NCBI GenBank assembly: GCA_002786025.1
Contig: NHNW01000009.1
Location: forward strand, 68,376-132,375
Direction of reading: 5' to 3'
Source: Zasmidium citrigriseum
Lineage: Eukaryota; Ascomycota; Dothideomycetes; Mycosphaerellales; Mycosphaerellaceae
Length of the DNA: 64,000 nt
The position numbers and the translations under genes were made by a program. Numbering within the stretch: the first letter of the stretch is position 1; each line of letters begins with the position of its first letter. The notes beneath the pieces are model-generated. The model worked only from the letters and a program-made list of their open reading frames with translations. It was not told the origin of the DNA and searched no databases. Positions 31,583-41,444 of this stretch are shown one piece after another.

Positions 31583-33550
31583 ATGACCACGGCCCCCGCC
31601 ACCATGTCCGACCAGGAGGACCAACCAGCGAAGAAGAGAAGATGCCGAAACGCATGTCGCCAATGCAGGCAATCCAAGGTCAAATGCGGCATGGAGCAGA
31701 CTCCTTGCAATCGATGTCAGCGGCTAGGATATGCATGCGAATGGGATCCCCAGTTCAGGCGTACCAGGTAAGAAGCGAAGGACAGAAGCCATGCTACTAT
31801 GTCTAAGACACTTGCTAACCTTGGGTCCTTCTCTTTTGCAGGAACCAGGACCGCTTTCATGAGCTGGAGGAACGACTTCGGCAGCTGCAACAAGCAGGAC
31901 CTGCCAATCTCAATGCTGTTCCGACTCCAAGCTCTGCCGCCCCCTCCTCTACGCCAGCACCCACGGCCACGAGCGGACATGATGCCGAGAGCAGCGCTCA
32001 AGCGAGATCTGCGATCGGTAATGAGACTCAGGCTAAGCATGTTCGGCCGGCGGATGATACTTTCTTTGCGAACGGTGATATCCGTCTGAGCTCTGATGAT
32101 GCCGCGGGCCTTTTTACCAAGTTCTTCGACAAGTATCATGTCCACGTACCTTTCTTAGACCCTATGCTTGGGCCGGATCAGTGCTATCGCGAGTCGGAAT
32201 ATCTCTTTTGGACGATCGTCTCAGTCGGAGCTCGGGAGCAACAGCCGCACAAGGACTTTCTTTCACAACTATCTCCATACTTTGCGGAGTCACTAGGAGA
32301 AGTCGTTCTCAGTGGAAGCCTGTCCCTTCGCAATGTCCAGGCTCTACTACTGCAGGCTCTGTGGCCGCCATCCAATGTCACGTTTTGGCATGATAGGTCA
32401 ATGACTGTAGCGAATCTAGCTGTCACTGGAGCCATGAATATTGGACTTCATTATCCTCACTATGAGCAAGAGTATCATAACAAGTCTATCGAGCTATCGG
32501 AGATTGAGAGGCAGGAGAGGACCCGAACATGAATTGCATGTATGGCGGCTACACAGAAGCAAGTGTTTTGAACATCCTGTCGGACTTGATTTGACATGTG
32601 ATAGTCTGGCTATGGGTTTCGGTCTACCTTTACGCCTCCCTTTCGGCAACTGGAAGCTCCTAGAGATGGCTAACCTTGAGTCGTCTCCGGGAATACCGAT
32701 CGATCTACAGCACTACCTCATCATCCACCAACACGCCCATAACATCTTCATGAACTTGCCAGATAGGGGCAATGCTGCAGCCAATGCACCCTTTGACGAT
32801 GCATTGCTCGCCCATCTCAACAAAGCTGACGTCGATATGCACAACCTCGTTGGCATACATCTAGCGAGCATGTCACTCCTAAATCGACTACGCTATGCTA
32901 TCGTGCAACTCTACATTCGATCGATGCATTTTCAGATGCGATCGTCGACGTTGCAACGGAAGCAGGGCATCATCAAAGCCTACGAAACAGCCATATCGAT
33001 CGTCAGCACAATGGTCTCCGAAGACGGCGCCAGCGATATTCTGACGTACTCGCCCCGAACGACCCTGCGGATCCTGCTCATGTCAGCATGTGTGATATTC
33101 AAAGTTCTCTTCTCGACGTACAGCACAGACGTTGACTGGACATCTGGAAAAGTCTTATTCAACGCCGCACTGCTGTGTGTCCGACAACAAGCTGTGCAAT
33201 GGAAAGATCGAAAGGACCTCCCGTTACGATGCGTAGACTTCATGAAAGGACTCTGGCACTTGGGCGAAATCAGCCCGACAATGACCTCCACACCACCGGA
33301 GATCGAAGTCCACACCAGGCTTGGAGCGAGTATCCTTTATCATTGCCTGGCAGTCTTCTTCGATCGACTTCAATTTTACTATCGACAGCGGGATCAGAGA
33401 GATGCAGGGAATACGGCGTTTCAATGGTCGGATAGTTTTGATTTCTCTGGGATGCCAGACTTGGACCCGCAGTTGGCGTTTGGGGACTTTTCGGTCGATT
33501 TTGCGTGGGATCCAAATTTGGCGCAGGCAGATCTTCAGGGGTTTCTATAA
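31583..33550 (+). CDS. Zn2Cys6 transcription factor interrupted by an in-frame TGA
   Basis: Exons: 31583-31767, 31842-32558 and 32605-33550. The N-terminus has a complete binuclear cluster, CRQCRQSKVKC..CNRCQRLGYAC, after a basic KKRRC stretch. A short coiled coil (HELEERLRQLQQ) comes next, then the fungal_trans middle region with HVPFLDP and the NIGLH segment. A TGA at 32530-32532 stands where related factors usually have Trp (RTR-T-[W]-IAC). The frame on both sides is otherwise coding. Intron 2 (32559-32604) uses a perfect GC donor (GCAAGT) and restores the frame to LAMGFGLPLRLPFGN. Without the stop the protein would be about 615 residues; with it, about 300 residues remain. ATGs at 31583 and 31604 are both possible. 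It probably regulates the adjacent lyase/hydro-lyase pair. Confidence 0.7.
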
Positions 33551-35423
33551 TAACGAGTGATCTTAAGAAGGTGTTGCCTTTCGGTGCCAGGCCGGATACA
33601 CCAGGGTGCAAGGCTTCTTCTACTCAGTGCCGGCTTTTGGCTTTACAACACACCGTTTTCGTTCGTCTAAAAGCGTGCGTCTTCTTTCCTGCAGTTGTAG
33701 CTCTTCAGTGATCGTTTGCTGGAGTGGGGGGCTCGTATATCGAGTCAGACCTGAACATTTCACCACGTGTCGTCCGGTTCGAGGTTGAAAGGATGAAGAG
33801 AGCGGTCGCTTGCTTCAATAGAAGTAGAATCGACGATCCATTCCTGCTTTGTGCGTCTCATATGGCTCGTTCTTCAAGAAACTCACAATGTTCGACAAAC
33901 TTCGACATCCCTCCCTTCCCGCTCATGACCCACGTTTATACCAAGCCTACACATTCTACACCTTCATTGCACACTTTTGTGAAGCTCAAAAAGAGATGTG
34001 CGATCAGGGGATGTGCTAGATTCGCATACGAATCGTTCAAACCAATTTTGACAACTCAACCTTCGATATCGATCCCATCGATACGATTCCACAAAAATGC
34101 ATCACAACTGCAGAATCTAAACGATGTCGACTGCAAAAATCATCGCTTGAATGAGGTCAAGCTGTAAAGAAGCCTAGTAGAGCAAAAAAGAAGGTTCGAA
34201 GTTGAACATTTCCTGTTCAGTGGTTAGTTGACGTTCTGCGGGTATGTTGTACTGTATGTACTGACCGAAACGGGGAATTGAACCCCGGCCTTGTCGGCAC
34301 TTGTATGAGAGCGACAAATCCTAGCCACTGCAGTGGTGTTAGTAATGGTTCAGGTTGTAGCATGTTCGAAGACTTGACTGACCTAGACCATTTCGGAGTG
34401 TGATTGGATGATGACGACGGCTGGAAATGCGTTTATAAAGTGCAACTAACGAAGAGGAACGTCATTGGAATGCCGGGGCTCATCGGAATGGCAATACTAC
34501 ATCGAAGAATCGACGAAGGTCGTGAAAACTGGAGAAACGGACAGTTGAGTTGATTCTATATCCAGACTCGCTTCTTTGACACTGCACTGCTACCCACGTC
34601 TATAGTAGCCTCTAGACAACCAGAGACATCGATCAAATTGGTTGCATCGGCTTTTGGAATGTGTGCCCTAGCAAGCCAGCTTGGGGGAGCTTGGCGAGAG
34701 CTACGCAGAGCCCGCGCTTCGCTTTGCATGCGGAAACTTGGACAGTAGCTCAATAACCACTACTTTATCCATCGATAACCTACAATTTATTTTCCTGCCT
34801 TCATGTTGATGCAATTCGTTTATCGTTGACGGTCGCAAGAAATTTTCGAAGAGGTGAAGTCCGACCTTCCGCTTTCGGCAAGGCTGCGGCCTCGGCTTTT
34901 GCACTGACGCCAAGATTTTCACCGGTCGCAACGTCTCTTCTTCCTGACGAAACACACACCACCTTTACTATGTCCTCATCAACAATTGCATCCACGATGC
35001 ATCCGCGTCGCCAACATCAAGAGTCATGCGCTTTCATAGGGTCTTGCTCGACAGGCTTAGGTGTGATATGACTATCCCTGTTGACACCGTACGGATACGG
35101 AATTCGGAATCTCATCACGTTTGCGGAGTTCATCGTCGTCGTCTTTTTGCGATGCTCTCGCACTTCAGCTGGTCCAAAGGTGCCCCAGGGGCGACGGACG
35201 AGCTGAGGGCAGACAGAGACTAGGAGCTTGAGCTCCAGCTTGATCAATCAGCTCTTGCGGTTCCGCTGACACATTCATTGAGTGTGGATCTTCTCATTCG
35301 AGTATTAGTTCCCTTCACCTGCATCATCTCCTCTGTGAAACATCATTTTTGAATGGTTATGAGCTCAACTCAAGACAGATGCAACAAGCTTAGACGTCAA
35401 GACACGCCGAAGACCGGACTCAG
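33551..35423. other. Long intergenic region with a tRNA-like sequence
   Basis: This 1.87-kb gap holds the regulator 3' flank, a tRNA-Glu-like sequence at 34263-34340 and the promoter of the fusion gene at 35424. Open frames in it have no motif. Confidence 0.4.
34263..34340 (-). tRNA. tRNA-Glu(CUC)-like sequence, probably degenerate
   Basis: Read on the minus strand, a T-arm CGGGG-TTCAATT-CCCCG is followed by a 7-base acceptor 3' strand. Upstream of it is an anticodon stem TGTCG/CGACA with a loop containing CTCTCA, that is, anticodon CTC. About 8 extra bases after position 37 would be a small intron in the canonical place. A GTGGCTAGGAT D-arm resembling tRNA-Glu is present. The 5' acceptor strand should be ACCGAAA, but the sequence there does not pair, and no T-run follows. 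It is therefore probably a damaged copy. Confidence 0.4.
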
Positions 35424-37112
35424 ATGGATCTCACCAAGTGGAAGACCAAGATCGAATCGATCCTCCAAGAGAATATCATAGCAGGGGGCTTCTCAGTGGC
35501 CATATCCTCGAACGACACGCCTCCCACACAATTCCACGTTGGCCATGCCGACATCAGCCAACACAAGCCCATCAACTCATCCCACCTCTTCGGCATCGGC
35601 AGCATAACCAAAGTCTTCATCGCCGTCGTAGTCCTTCAACTCATCGAAGAAGAGAAACTCAAACTCACAGACACCATTGGCCAATATCTCACTGATGAAA
35701 TCCTTCACGACATCGACAACGCTCACAAAGCAACCATCGAGCAGCTCCTAGGCCACACAGCAGGCATCGACAGCTGGGAAGACGACTCGAAATGGATCAT
35801 CGATGGCCGAGGGTCAAATATGAATGTCTCGCGAATCTGGGGCAAGACGGATACTCTGGATTATATCCGAAGACCGAAGAACGCAGCATCGGATCCCGGG
35901 GAGTGGTATTATTCGAACACGAATTATACGCTTCTTGGCTTGATCATGGAGAAAGTGACAGGAAGTACAACAGAAGCAGAAGTCCGCAGACGTATCCTCG
36001 AACCCCTAGACATGAATGAGACATTCTTCGATGGATTTGAATCAACGCCGGCTGGAAAGATCGTAGCGGGAAGATACCACTACGCCACACCTCAATTCTG
36101 CAGCACAGCAGGTATTCATCCTTCGTTTCCGGAAGTCTCCCCAAACATAATCGAAGCGATAGACTCAAACCTCTCCGTCTCCTGGGCTGCCGGCGGCATG
36201 ATCTCCCCCGCCTCAGATCTCATAAAGTTCGCAACAGCCCTTAAGGATGGCAAACTCCTCGGCCCATCGTCAATGAAGATCCTACAAGATTGGCAACCGA
36301 CGACAATTCCCGGGCACGAAATGGGTCACGGCCTCTTCAGAATGACACTCCCAGACAAAGGCACCTGGATCGGCCACTCCGGCGGCGTGTTAGGTTTCTC
36401 CTCAGGACTATGGTGGAAAGAAGACTCCGACTGCATGATAGCTATCCTCTCGAATCTGGGAACAGTGCACGCGGGAAAGGTCTCCAAAGGCGTAAACGGC
36501 GTACTCAAAGAATCCGACTTCCTCAACCTCGCCTCGAATACACTGTCCCGCACATTCCACACGTCTCGATTGAGAATCCGACTCGCAGACCCCGAAGACG
36601 AAGAAGAGTCCCAGAAAATCCTCAAATTCTATGATCCGGTAACGAGACCGGATATGCAAACCCCCTCCGACGTTCGAAAGAAGGTCGAAGTCAACGGCGT
36701 CAAGCCAGATCTCTGCACTATTGCCATCCCGCCTAAGGGATGTTTTCACCTCGTGTATGAAAGCACCTCGGAGCCCATCGGCTTCATCGGCATGAGCCAT
36801 CGACCCGGCTGGCCTTTTCCGGATATCGGGTATAATCTCCTCCCTAGCGCACAGGGTAAAGGCTACGCGGTCGAAGCCGCGAAGGCGGTGCTGGAGTTTT
36901 GGCGAGATCGGGTGGGTGTGCAAGAGATTTTTGCTTTGATTGGGGAGGGTAATAGGGCGAGTCAGAGGGTTGCTGAGAGAATTGGGTTTGTGAGGGATGG
37001 GAGCACGTTTGGGAGAGAGGTGGGAGGGAAGGAGATGCAAGAAGGAGAGCTTGCGTTTGTGTTGCTGGGAATGGAGGGGAAGGTCGATTGGGAGAAGACG
37101 GTTCTGGAATGA
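35424..37112 (+). CDS. Serine beta-lactamase-like hydrolase fused to GNAT acetyltransferase
   Basis: Single exon, 562 residues. Residues about 1-370 form a class C beta-lactamase/D-aminopeptidase-like domain: S60-x-x-K63 (GSITK), Y163-S-N165 (YYSN) and H318-S-G-G near WIGHSGGVLGF. Related proteins hydrolyse D-amino acid amides, esters or beta-lactam-like rings; the substrate here is unknown. Residues about 383-545 form a GNAT domain: RLADPEDEEE at its start, PIGFIGMS strand, DIGYNLLPSAQGKGYA with the acetyl-CoA loop (Q-x-x-G-x-G/A), and NRASQRVAERIGF at the end. The linker is only about 12 residues, so the two activities are covalently linked. No signal peptide is seen, so the protein is probably cytosolic. 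A hydrolase followed by an N-acetyltransferase suggests release and capping of an amine product. That coupling is inference. Confidence 0.9.
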   Translation: MDLTKWKTKIESILQENIIAGGFSVAISSNDTPPTQFHVGHADISQHKPINSSHLFGIGSITKVFIAVVVLQLIEEEKLKLTDTIGQYLTDEILHDIDNAHKATIEQLLGHTAGIDSWEDDSKWIIDGRGSNMNVSRIWGKTDTLDYIRRPKNAASDPGEWYYSNTNYTLLGLIMEKVTGSTTEAEVRRRILEPLDMNETFFDGFESTPAGKIVAGRYHYATPQFCSTAGIHPSFPEVSPNIIEAIDSNLSVSWAAGGMISPASDLIKFATALKDGKLLGPSSMKILQDWQPTTIPGHEMGHGLFRMTLPDKGTWIGHSGGVLGFSSGLWWKEDSDCMIAILSNLGTVHAGKVSKGVNGVLKESDFLNLASNTLSRTFHTSRLRIRLADPEDEEESQKILKFYDPVTRPDMQTPSDVRKKVEVNGVKPDLCTIAIPPKGCFHLVYESTSEPIGFIGMSHRPGWPFPDIGYNLLPSAQGKGYAVEAAKAVLEFWRDRVGVQEIFALIGEGNRASQRVAERIGFVRDGSTFGREVGGKEMQEGELAFVLLGMEGKVDWEKTVLE

Positions 37113-37731
37113 AAAGACCGTACTATGGTGGGACGTTTTCTTTAACACTCCCCATACTGAGTCCATCTAGATGGACCGAAAGACGCCGACTCCATATCGA
37201 AGATATCCCCAACAACGTCAGCAAACTTGCAATGGTCGACCTTCATACCACACGAGATTCCGCTTCGCACCAAATACAACTCTTTCATTGCAACGATCGC
37301 CAAGCAGCCTGCCCTATCCTCTCTCCCGGCCCCATCTCGCAATCGCCCAACTCTCCAGCATCAATTCACCCAATGTATAATATCATCGGATAGTCTCAAA
37401 CTGATGGTGTGGAGATAGGTTAGATGTATCTTCAAACACTTCTCACACAAACTTCTCGCAGGAAACGCCTCTCCATCTTTGCTCGTGCTCGCTCTGTTTT
37501 TCGACAAGATGCATCGATGCTCGCAGGAAGAGATGAGAAGAAGAAGACGTGATTTAGAGTTTGATATGGCAGGGGTGCCCCACGTGGAAGCTTCTGCCCC
37601 ACTTTAAAGTGAAGGACCTTCGCGTTGCTGACCTCGAACACTTCCTCTACATCCACCATTACATGCTCAAAAGTCCTCCAAAACTGCTACAAAAGACTCC
37701 TCGACGACACATCCACATCGGCTTCCGCAAG
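37113..37731. other. Intergenic region upstream of MTA phosphorylase
   Basis: This region holds the fusion gene 3' flank and the MTA phosphorylase promoter, including the sites listed at 37581-37611. Confidence 0.4.
37581..37611. promoter_or_regulatory. E-box and palindrome upstream of MTA phosphorylase
   Basis: CACGTG is at 37581-37586, about 146 bp before the proposed start. CACTTTAAAGTG, a perfect 12-base palindrome, is at 37600-37611. In yeasts, Cbf1 binds CACGTG in sulfur/methionine gene promoters, which would fit a methionine-salvage gene. Binding here is inference only. Confidence 0.35.
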
Positions 37732-38721
37732 ATGGCCAACGTCGCCGACACCTACAACGGCAAGCCCATCTCACCCCACCACATCCATATCTCAGACTAA
37801 CATGTGACAGACCCCGTGTCCATCGCCGTCATTGGCGGCACCGGTCTCCAATCCCTCCCTCACTTCACCCACGTCGCCACTCTCAACCCAACGACGCCAT
37901 GGGGTAGCCCTTCGTCGCCAATCTCCATCCTCCACCACCCATCGCCCTCGACCGGCAAGCCCATCCCAGTGGCCTTCGTCTCCCGCCACGGTCTGCACCA
38001 CGAGCTCGCACCACATGAAGTCCCAGCTCGAGCCAACATCGCCGCTCTTCGAAAGCTCGGCGTCCGCACTATCATCGCCTTCTCAGCAGTAGGCAGCTTG
38101 CAAGAGGATATCAAGCCGCGAGACTTTGTCGTGCCGGATCAAGTCATCGACCGCACGAAGGGGATCCGACCGTTCACCTTTTTCGAGGGCGGTATGGTCG
38201 GCCACGTCGGCTTCGCCGACCCCTTCGACGGCAAGATTGGAACTATCGTGAGGAAGTGCGGACACAGCTTGGAGGGCGAGGGAGTGAGGTTGCACGACAA
38301 AGGCACGATCATTTGCATGGAAGGACCGCAATTCTCGACTCGTGCTGAGAGTAATATGTACCGGGCATGGGGCGGCAGCGTGATCAACATGTCCGCACTC
38401 CCAGAAGCGAAGCTCGCCAAAGAGGCCGAGATCGCATACCAGATGATCTGCATGAGCACGGACTACGACTGCTGGCACGAGAGTGCGGGAGATGTGACTG
38501 TGGAGATGGTGATGGGGAATATGAAGGCCAATGCCGAGAATGCCAGACGCTTCGTAGGGGCGGTGTTGGATGAGTTGAGTAAGGAGGAGCATACGGAGGT
38601 CGTGCTTGCGAAGCACCTTGAGGGAGAAATGAAGTTCGCGGGGGGCATCACGGCTGCTGCTGGCAGAGGCGAGGATGCGAAGAAGAAGCTGGGATGGCTG
38701 TTCCCGGGTTACTTCGACTAA
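37732..38721 (+). CDS. MEU1: S-methyl-5'-thioadenosine phosphorylase
   Basis: Splits 5'-methylthioadenosine with phosphate into adenine and methylthioribose-1-phosphate in methionine salvage, in the cytosol and nucleus. Exon 1 is 37732-37759 (MANVADTYN), then a 51-bp GC-AG intron (GCAAGC donor, GACTAAC branch, GACAG acceptor) and exon 2 at 37811-38721. The total is 312 residues. The long frame alone has no ATG: its first codon is GTG at 37804. The split start gives MANVADTYNDPVSIAVIGGTG, the expected N-terminus. Landmarks: IGGTGL phosphate site, SRHG, NIAALRKLGV, AFSAVGSLQED, GPQFSTRAES and NMSALPEAKLAKEAEI. Length and order match the family. Confidence 0.92.
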
Positions 38722-39130
38722 GTCATGGAACAAAAGCTTTGCTAATAGGCGTTGACGATGAATAGAGTAGATACCCAGCCCCGAGGCGAATGAGAATCAA
38801 TCAACTTGATAAGATCGTATCACTCCACGATGACGAACATCTACTATCTCGAATTCGTTTGGACGAATTCCAGCTGCGACTCGAACAGGAAATCGCATCG
38901 CCATCCCGGGAACATCCCTAACGTAGCACAAACCTGACACGAATGGCTCGTTTCAGAACCACCACACGGCAATGTGACCGGCTTAATCAGAACAAGCCTC
39001 AAACCGAAGAGTTCCAAGCAAATTGACGTGGCGAGACAAGAGCAACAAAAACATCGTGACAAACGGCTCTGAATCCATTGGACCTGTACGCACTTCTTTC
39101 CCTCCAGATACACTGGGCTGTCTGGCTGCC
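38722..39130. other. Intergenic region
   Basis: These 409 bp hold the MTA phosphorylase 3' flank and the promoter of the UstYa-like gene. Nothing further is seen. Confidence 0.4.
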
Positions 39131-40184
39131 ATGATGTCCTTCTTCAAACAGCTCGCCACGCCCTCCGCGCCCCGCGACTCCCTCGAAACACTCCAACCCG
39201 AAGATCTCGTGGACAAGAGCATCGATTCCTTCGACCGAGAACTCGATTTCCGACTCTTGCAGCGCAAGCATCGAAGACTGAAGCGCTGGATGGCGTTTCT
39301 TCTTGCTTTGTTGATTTTTGCGGTCGTGGTGCTGGCATTGACGGATCATGATCGAAGGAGGAAAGGAATGGAAGATTTGAGAAGCGCGTATCCCGTGCCG
39401 GAGAGTAAGTCGCCAGTCCTGGTAGGAGGATTGCGGCAGGCTGATGAATGTGTGAAGTGCCCTGGACGACGAGGACTTTTGAGAAGGATGAGAGATTCGC
39501 GGCGCCGAGTAGTGCGGAGAGCGATGAGGCGTGGTTTAGGCTTATGCCTGTTCGTCCCTCTTCCCCTCCCAGCACCCCAAAACCCAGTTTACTAACTTGA
39601 GATGTGGGATGACAGCCCGGCGACGGCTTCCTCCTGATCCCCAACAGCGCTTCCCAAGCCGCAGGTCTCCCACTGGGCAAGAAAGCCGTCAAAACGAACG
39701 ACTCGACGATTTACGATACGACGCTTTTCCATCAGTTGCATTGTTTGGCACATATGAGGACTTTTTTGTTTACGTTGCAGTCTGCGGTCATATCTCCTGG
39801 TGATGGGGTGAATGCGAGTCAAGTGTGGGAAGTGCTGTTGAAGCCGCAGGAGGATCATATTTTGCGTACGTCTCACTCCCTTTTCCAGCCCATGTCCCTC
39901 ATCGACGGATAAATCTGGCTGACGGCTCTGTTTGTCGGAAAGATTGTTTCGATTACATCCGCCAAGGCCTCATGTGTGCAGGCGACCTAACGTTGGAGTG
40001 GCCGCGGACGGAAGAGGATGGGAGGAGGTTTGCGGTTGATGGGTGGGGGATGGAGCATGTTTGTCGGGATTGGGTGAGTTGAGTCTTTTCTCTTTGTGGG
40101 TGATAGAGTGCTGATGAAAAGTAGGATTCTATGATGGAGTGGGTGCGGGAGTTTGATGTAGTGAGGAGGCAGGGGGACGACTGA
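39131..40184 (+). CDS. UstYa-like (DUF3328) oxidase
   Basis: Five exons: 39131-39404, 39458-39549, 39616-39865, 39943-40073 and 40125-40184. Introns are 51-77 bp and all joints keep frame, giving 268 residues. There is one membrane segment at about 52-70 (WMAFLLALLIFAVVVLAL). The lumenal domain carries FHQLHCLAHM and HILHCFDYIRQGLMCAGD, the paired H-x-x-H-C and H-C-x-D-x-I-R-Q metal-binding motifs of UstYa proteins. These catalyse oxidations in ustiloxin, cyclochlorotine and related fungal pathways, usually inside a biosynthetic cluster. Here the flanks are MTA phosphorylase and a GFA protein and no precursor peptide is visible, so it seems to be a stand-alone member. Substrate unknown. Confidence 0.88.
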
Positions 40185-40288
40185 GGTATCGGAGGCTCTC
40201 CTATGCTGTTGAACTAGTCTGCAGAGACATCTGATTCAGTGCCACTTATTCTCACCCACATACAGAGTCGTGAATTCCTCGCCCTTGC

Positions 40289-40923
40289 TCAGAACTCATA
40301 CGCAGGCTCCAATCGATTCTTCCCATCGAAAGTCGTATATTCCGCCGCGTCTAGATCGATGTCTTTGAATAATCGGGCCTGTCGATACCAAATCAGTCAG
40401 TCTTATAAATCTCCTCTTCCTTTGAGAGATATGCAACTTACATTCATAGCCAAAAACGGCCTCTGCCCCCCCACATCCGCGTCTTTGAAATCAATCAACA
40501 CCTACATCACACCCACGTTAGCATCCCCTCCTCAACCCCTCCCTCCCTTCCACCTCCCTACCTTCTCCCCCATTTCCCTCCCCCCATCAACCCAAGCGAC
40601 TTACCGAACTCCCACACCCCCCACAAAACCGATGCGGTTTCTGTTTCTTCCCAAAGTAATAATCCCTCAACAACTCCTCGCACCCAGCTTCAAAAACCAC
40701 GTCCTCCCTTTTCGGGTATACGAGTAAGTATCCGAGTTTCGTGCAGATGGAACAGTTGCACCTGTTGATTTTGCCGGGGCCGTGGGGGGCGAGGGGGGCA
40801 GGGAGGGTTACCTGGTCGGGAGTCAGTGGATAAGGTGTGAGAAAGGAGGGAGGATTTACGGACGGTGTAGCGGATAAGATTGCAGTGGCAGTTTGCGTGG
40901 TACGTTGTTCGTTGATCTGCCAT
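40289..40923 (-). CDS. GFA/CENP-V-type zinc protein
   Basis: Four exons: 40864-40923, 40605-40811, 40442-40501 and 40289-40378. Introns are 52, 103 and 63 bp. The total is 138 residues. The first donor, GTCCGT, is unusual but gives the expected join of NLIRYT to VTLPAPLAPHG. Zinc ligands are in the family order: CHCNL, CNCSIC and CGGCGS. The fold is Mss4-like, as in glutathione-dependent formaldehyde-activating enzyme. Most fungal members of this family have no proven activity, so glutathione adduct handling is a guess. Start at 40923 (MADQRTTYHANC); an earlier ATG at 40956 adds 11 residues without support. It is convergent with the UstYa-like gene. Confidence 0.85.
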
Positions 40924-41444
40924 TCTGTGTTCGGGGAGAAGAAAGGGTGAAGTCAATAGGACAATCTTGTTCCAGGTTAGGTTGCTTGAGAGGGGAAGTA
41001 GTGAAGTGCAGTGAAGGTAGCATATCTATGTGGGTCCGGGCTACATTTCAGCTCTGCTTTGCTTGCTCAGCCGCCGTCGAGGTTGCTTGCGCTTGCGATC
41101 CTTCGGGGGTATCGTACTTCTCTCGCGCTTCTCGGTCTTTTCCCGAGGCATCGATAGTGTCAGTCTTGTCGAAAATGCCCGTCTATTAGTCTAAGCTGTC
41201 TAGAGCAGAGGTCGAGAACTGAGATGTTGGCATGTGATACCACCTTGATGGCCATTGCTGAAAAAGGAAGTCGTGAAGTGAATACACGGAGGACATGTCG
41301 TTTTTCTTTCGCGAGACTCACAGCTCCGATGCAGTTCACCGCTGAACCAGCGCCATGCTATGCTAGCCTCTAGATATGCTCGACTCGGAGCAACTATGAT
41401 ACACGGTAGTCATCTCAAGCGTTGATCATTCGAAGCGAAGCAGC
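40924..41444. other. Intergenic region
   Basis: These 521 bp hold the GFA promoter and the Rpn7 3' flank. The 98-codon plus frame crossing it is unsupported. Confidence 0.4.

Noticed and set aside
37732..37800. 22-codon upstream ORF before MTA phosphorylase
   Set aside because: Its first nine codons are better read as the true first exon, joined by splicing to the main frame.
37804..37806. GTG as the start of MTA phosphorylase
   Set aside because: GTG starts are not expected in nuclear fungal genes, and an upstream ATG exon with in-phase GC-AG intron gives a better N-terminus.
39131..40923. Ribosomal-peptide cluster around the UstYa-like oxidase
   Set aside because: No precursor with repeated cores and KR sites, no second UstYa and no methyl- or oxygenase neighbour is visible.
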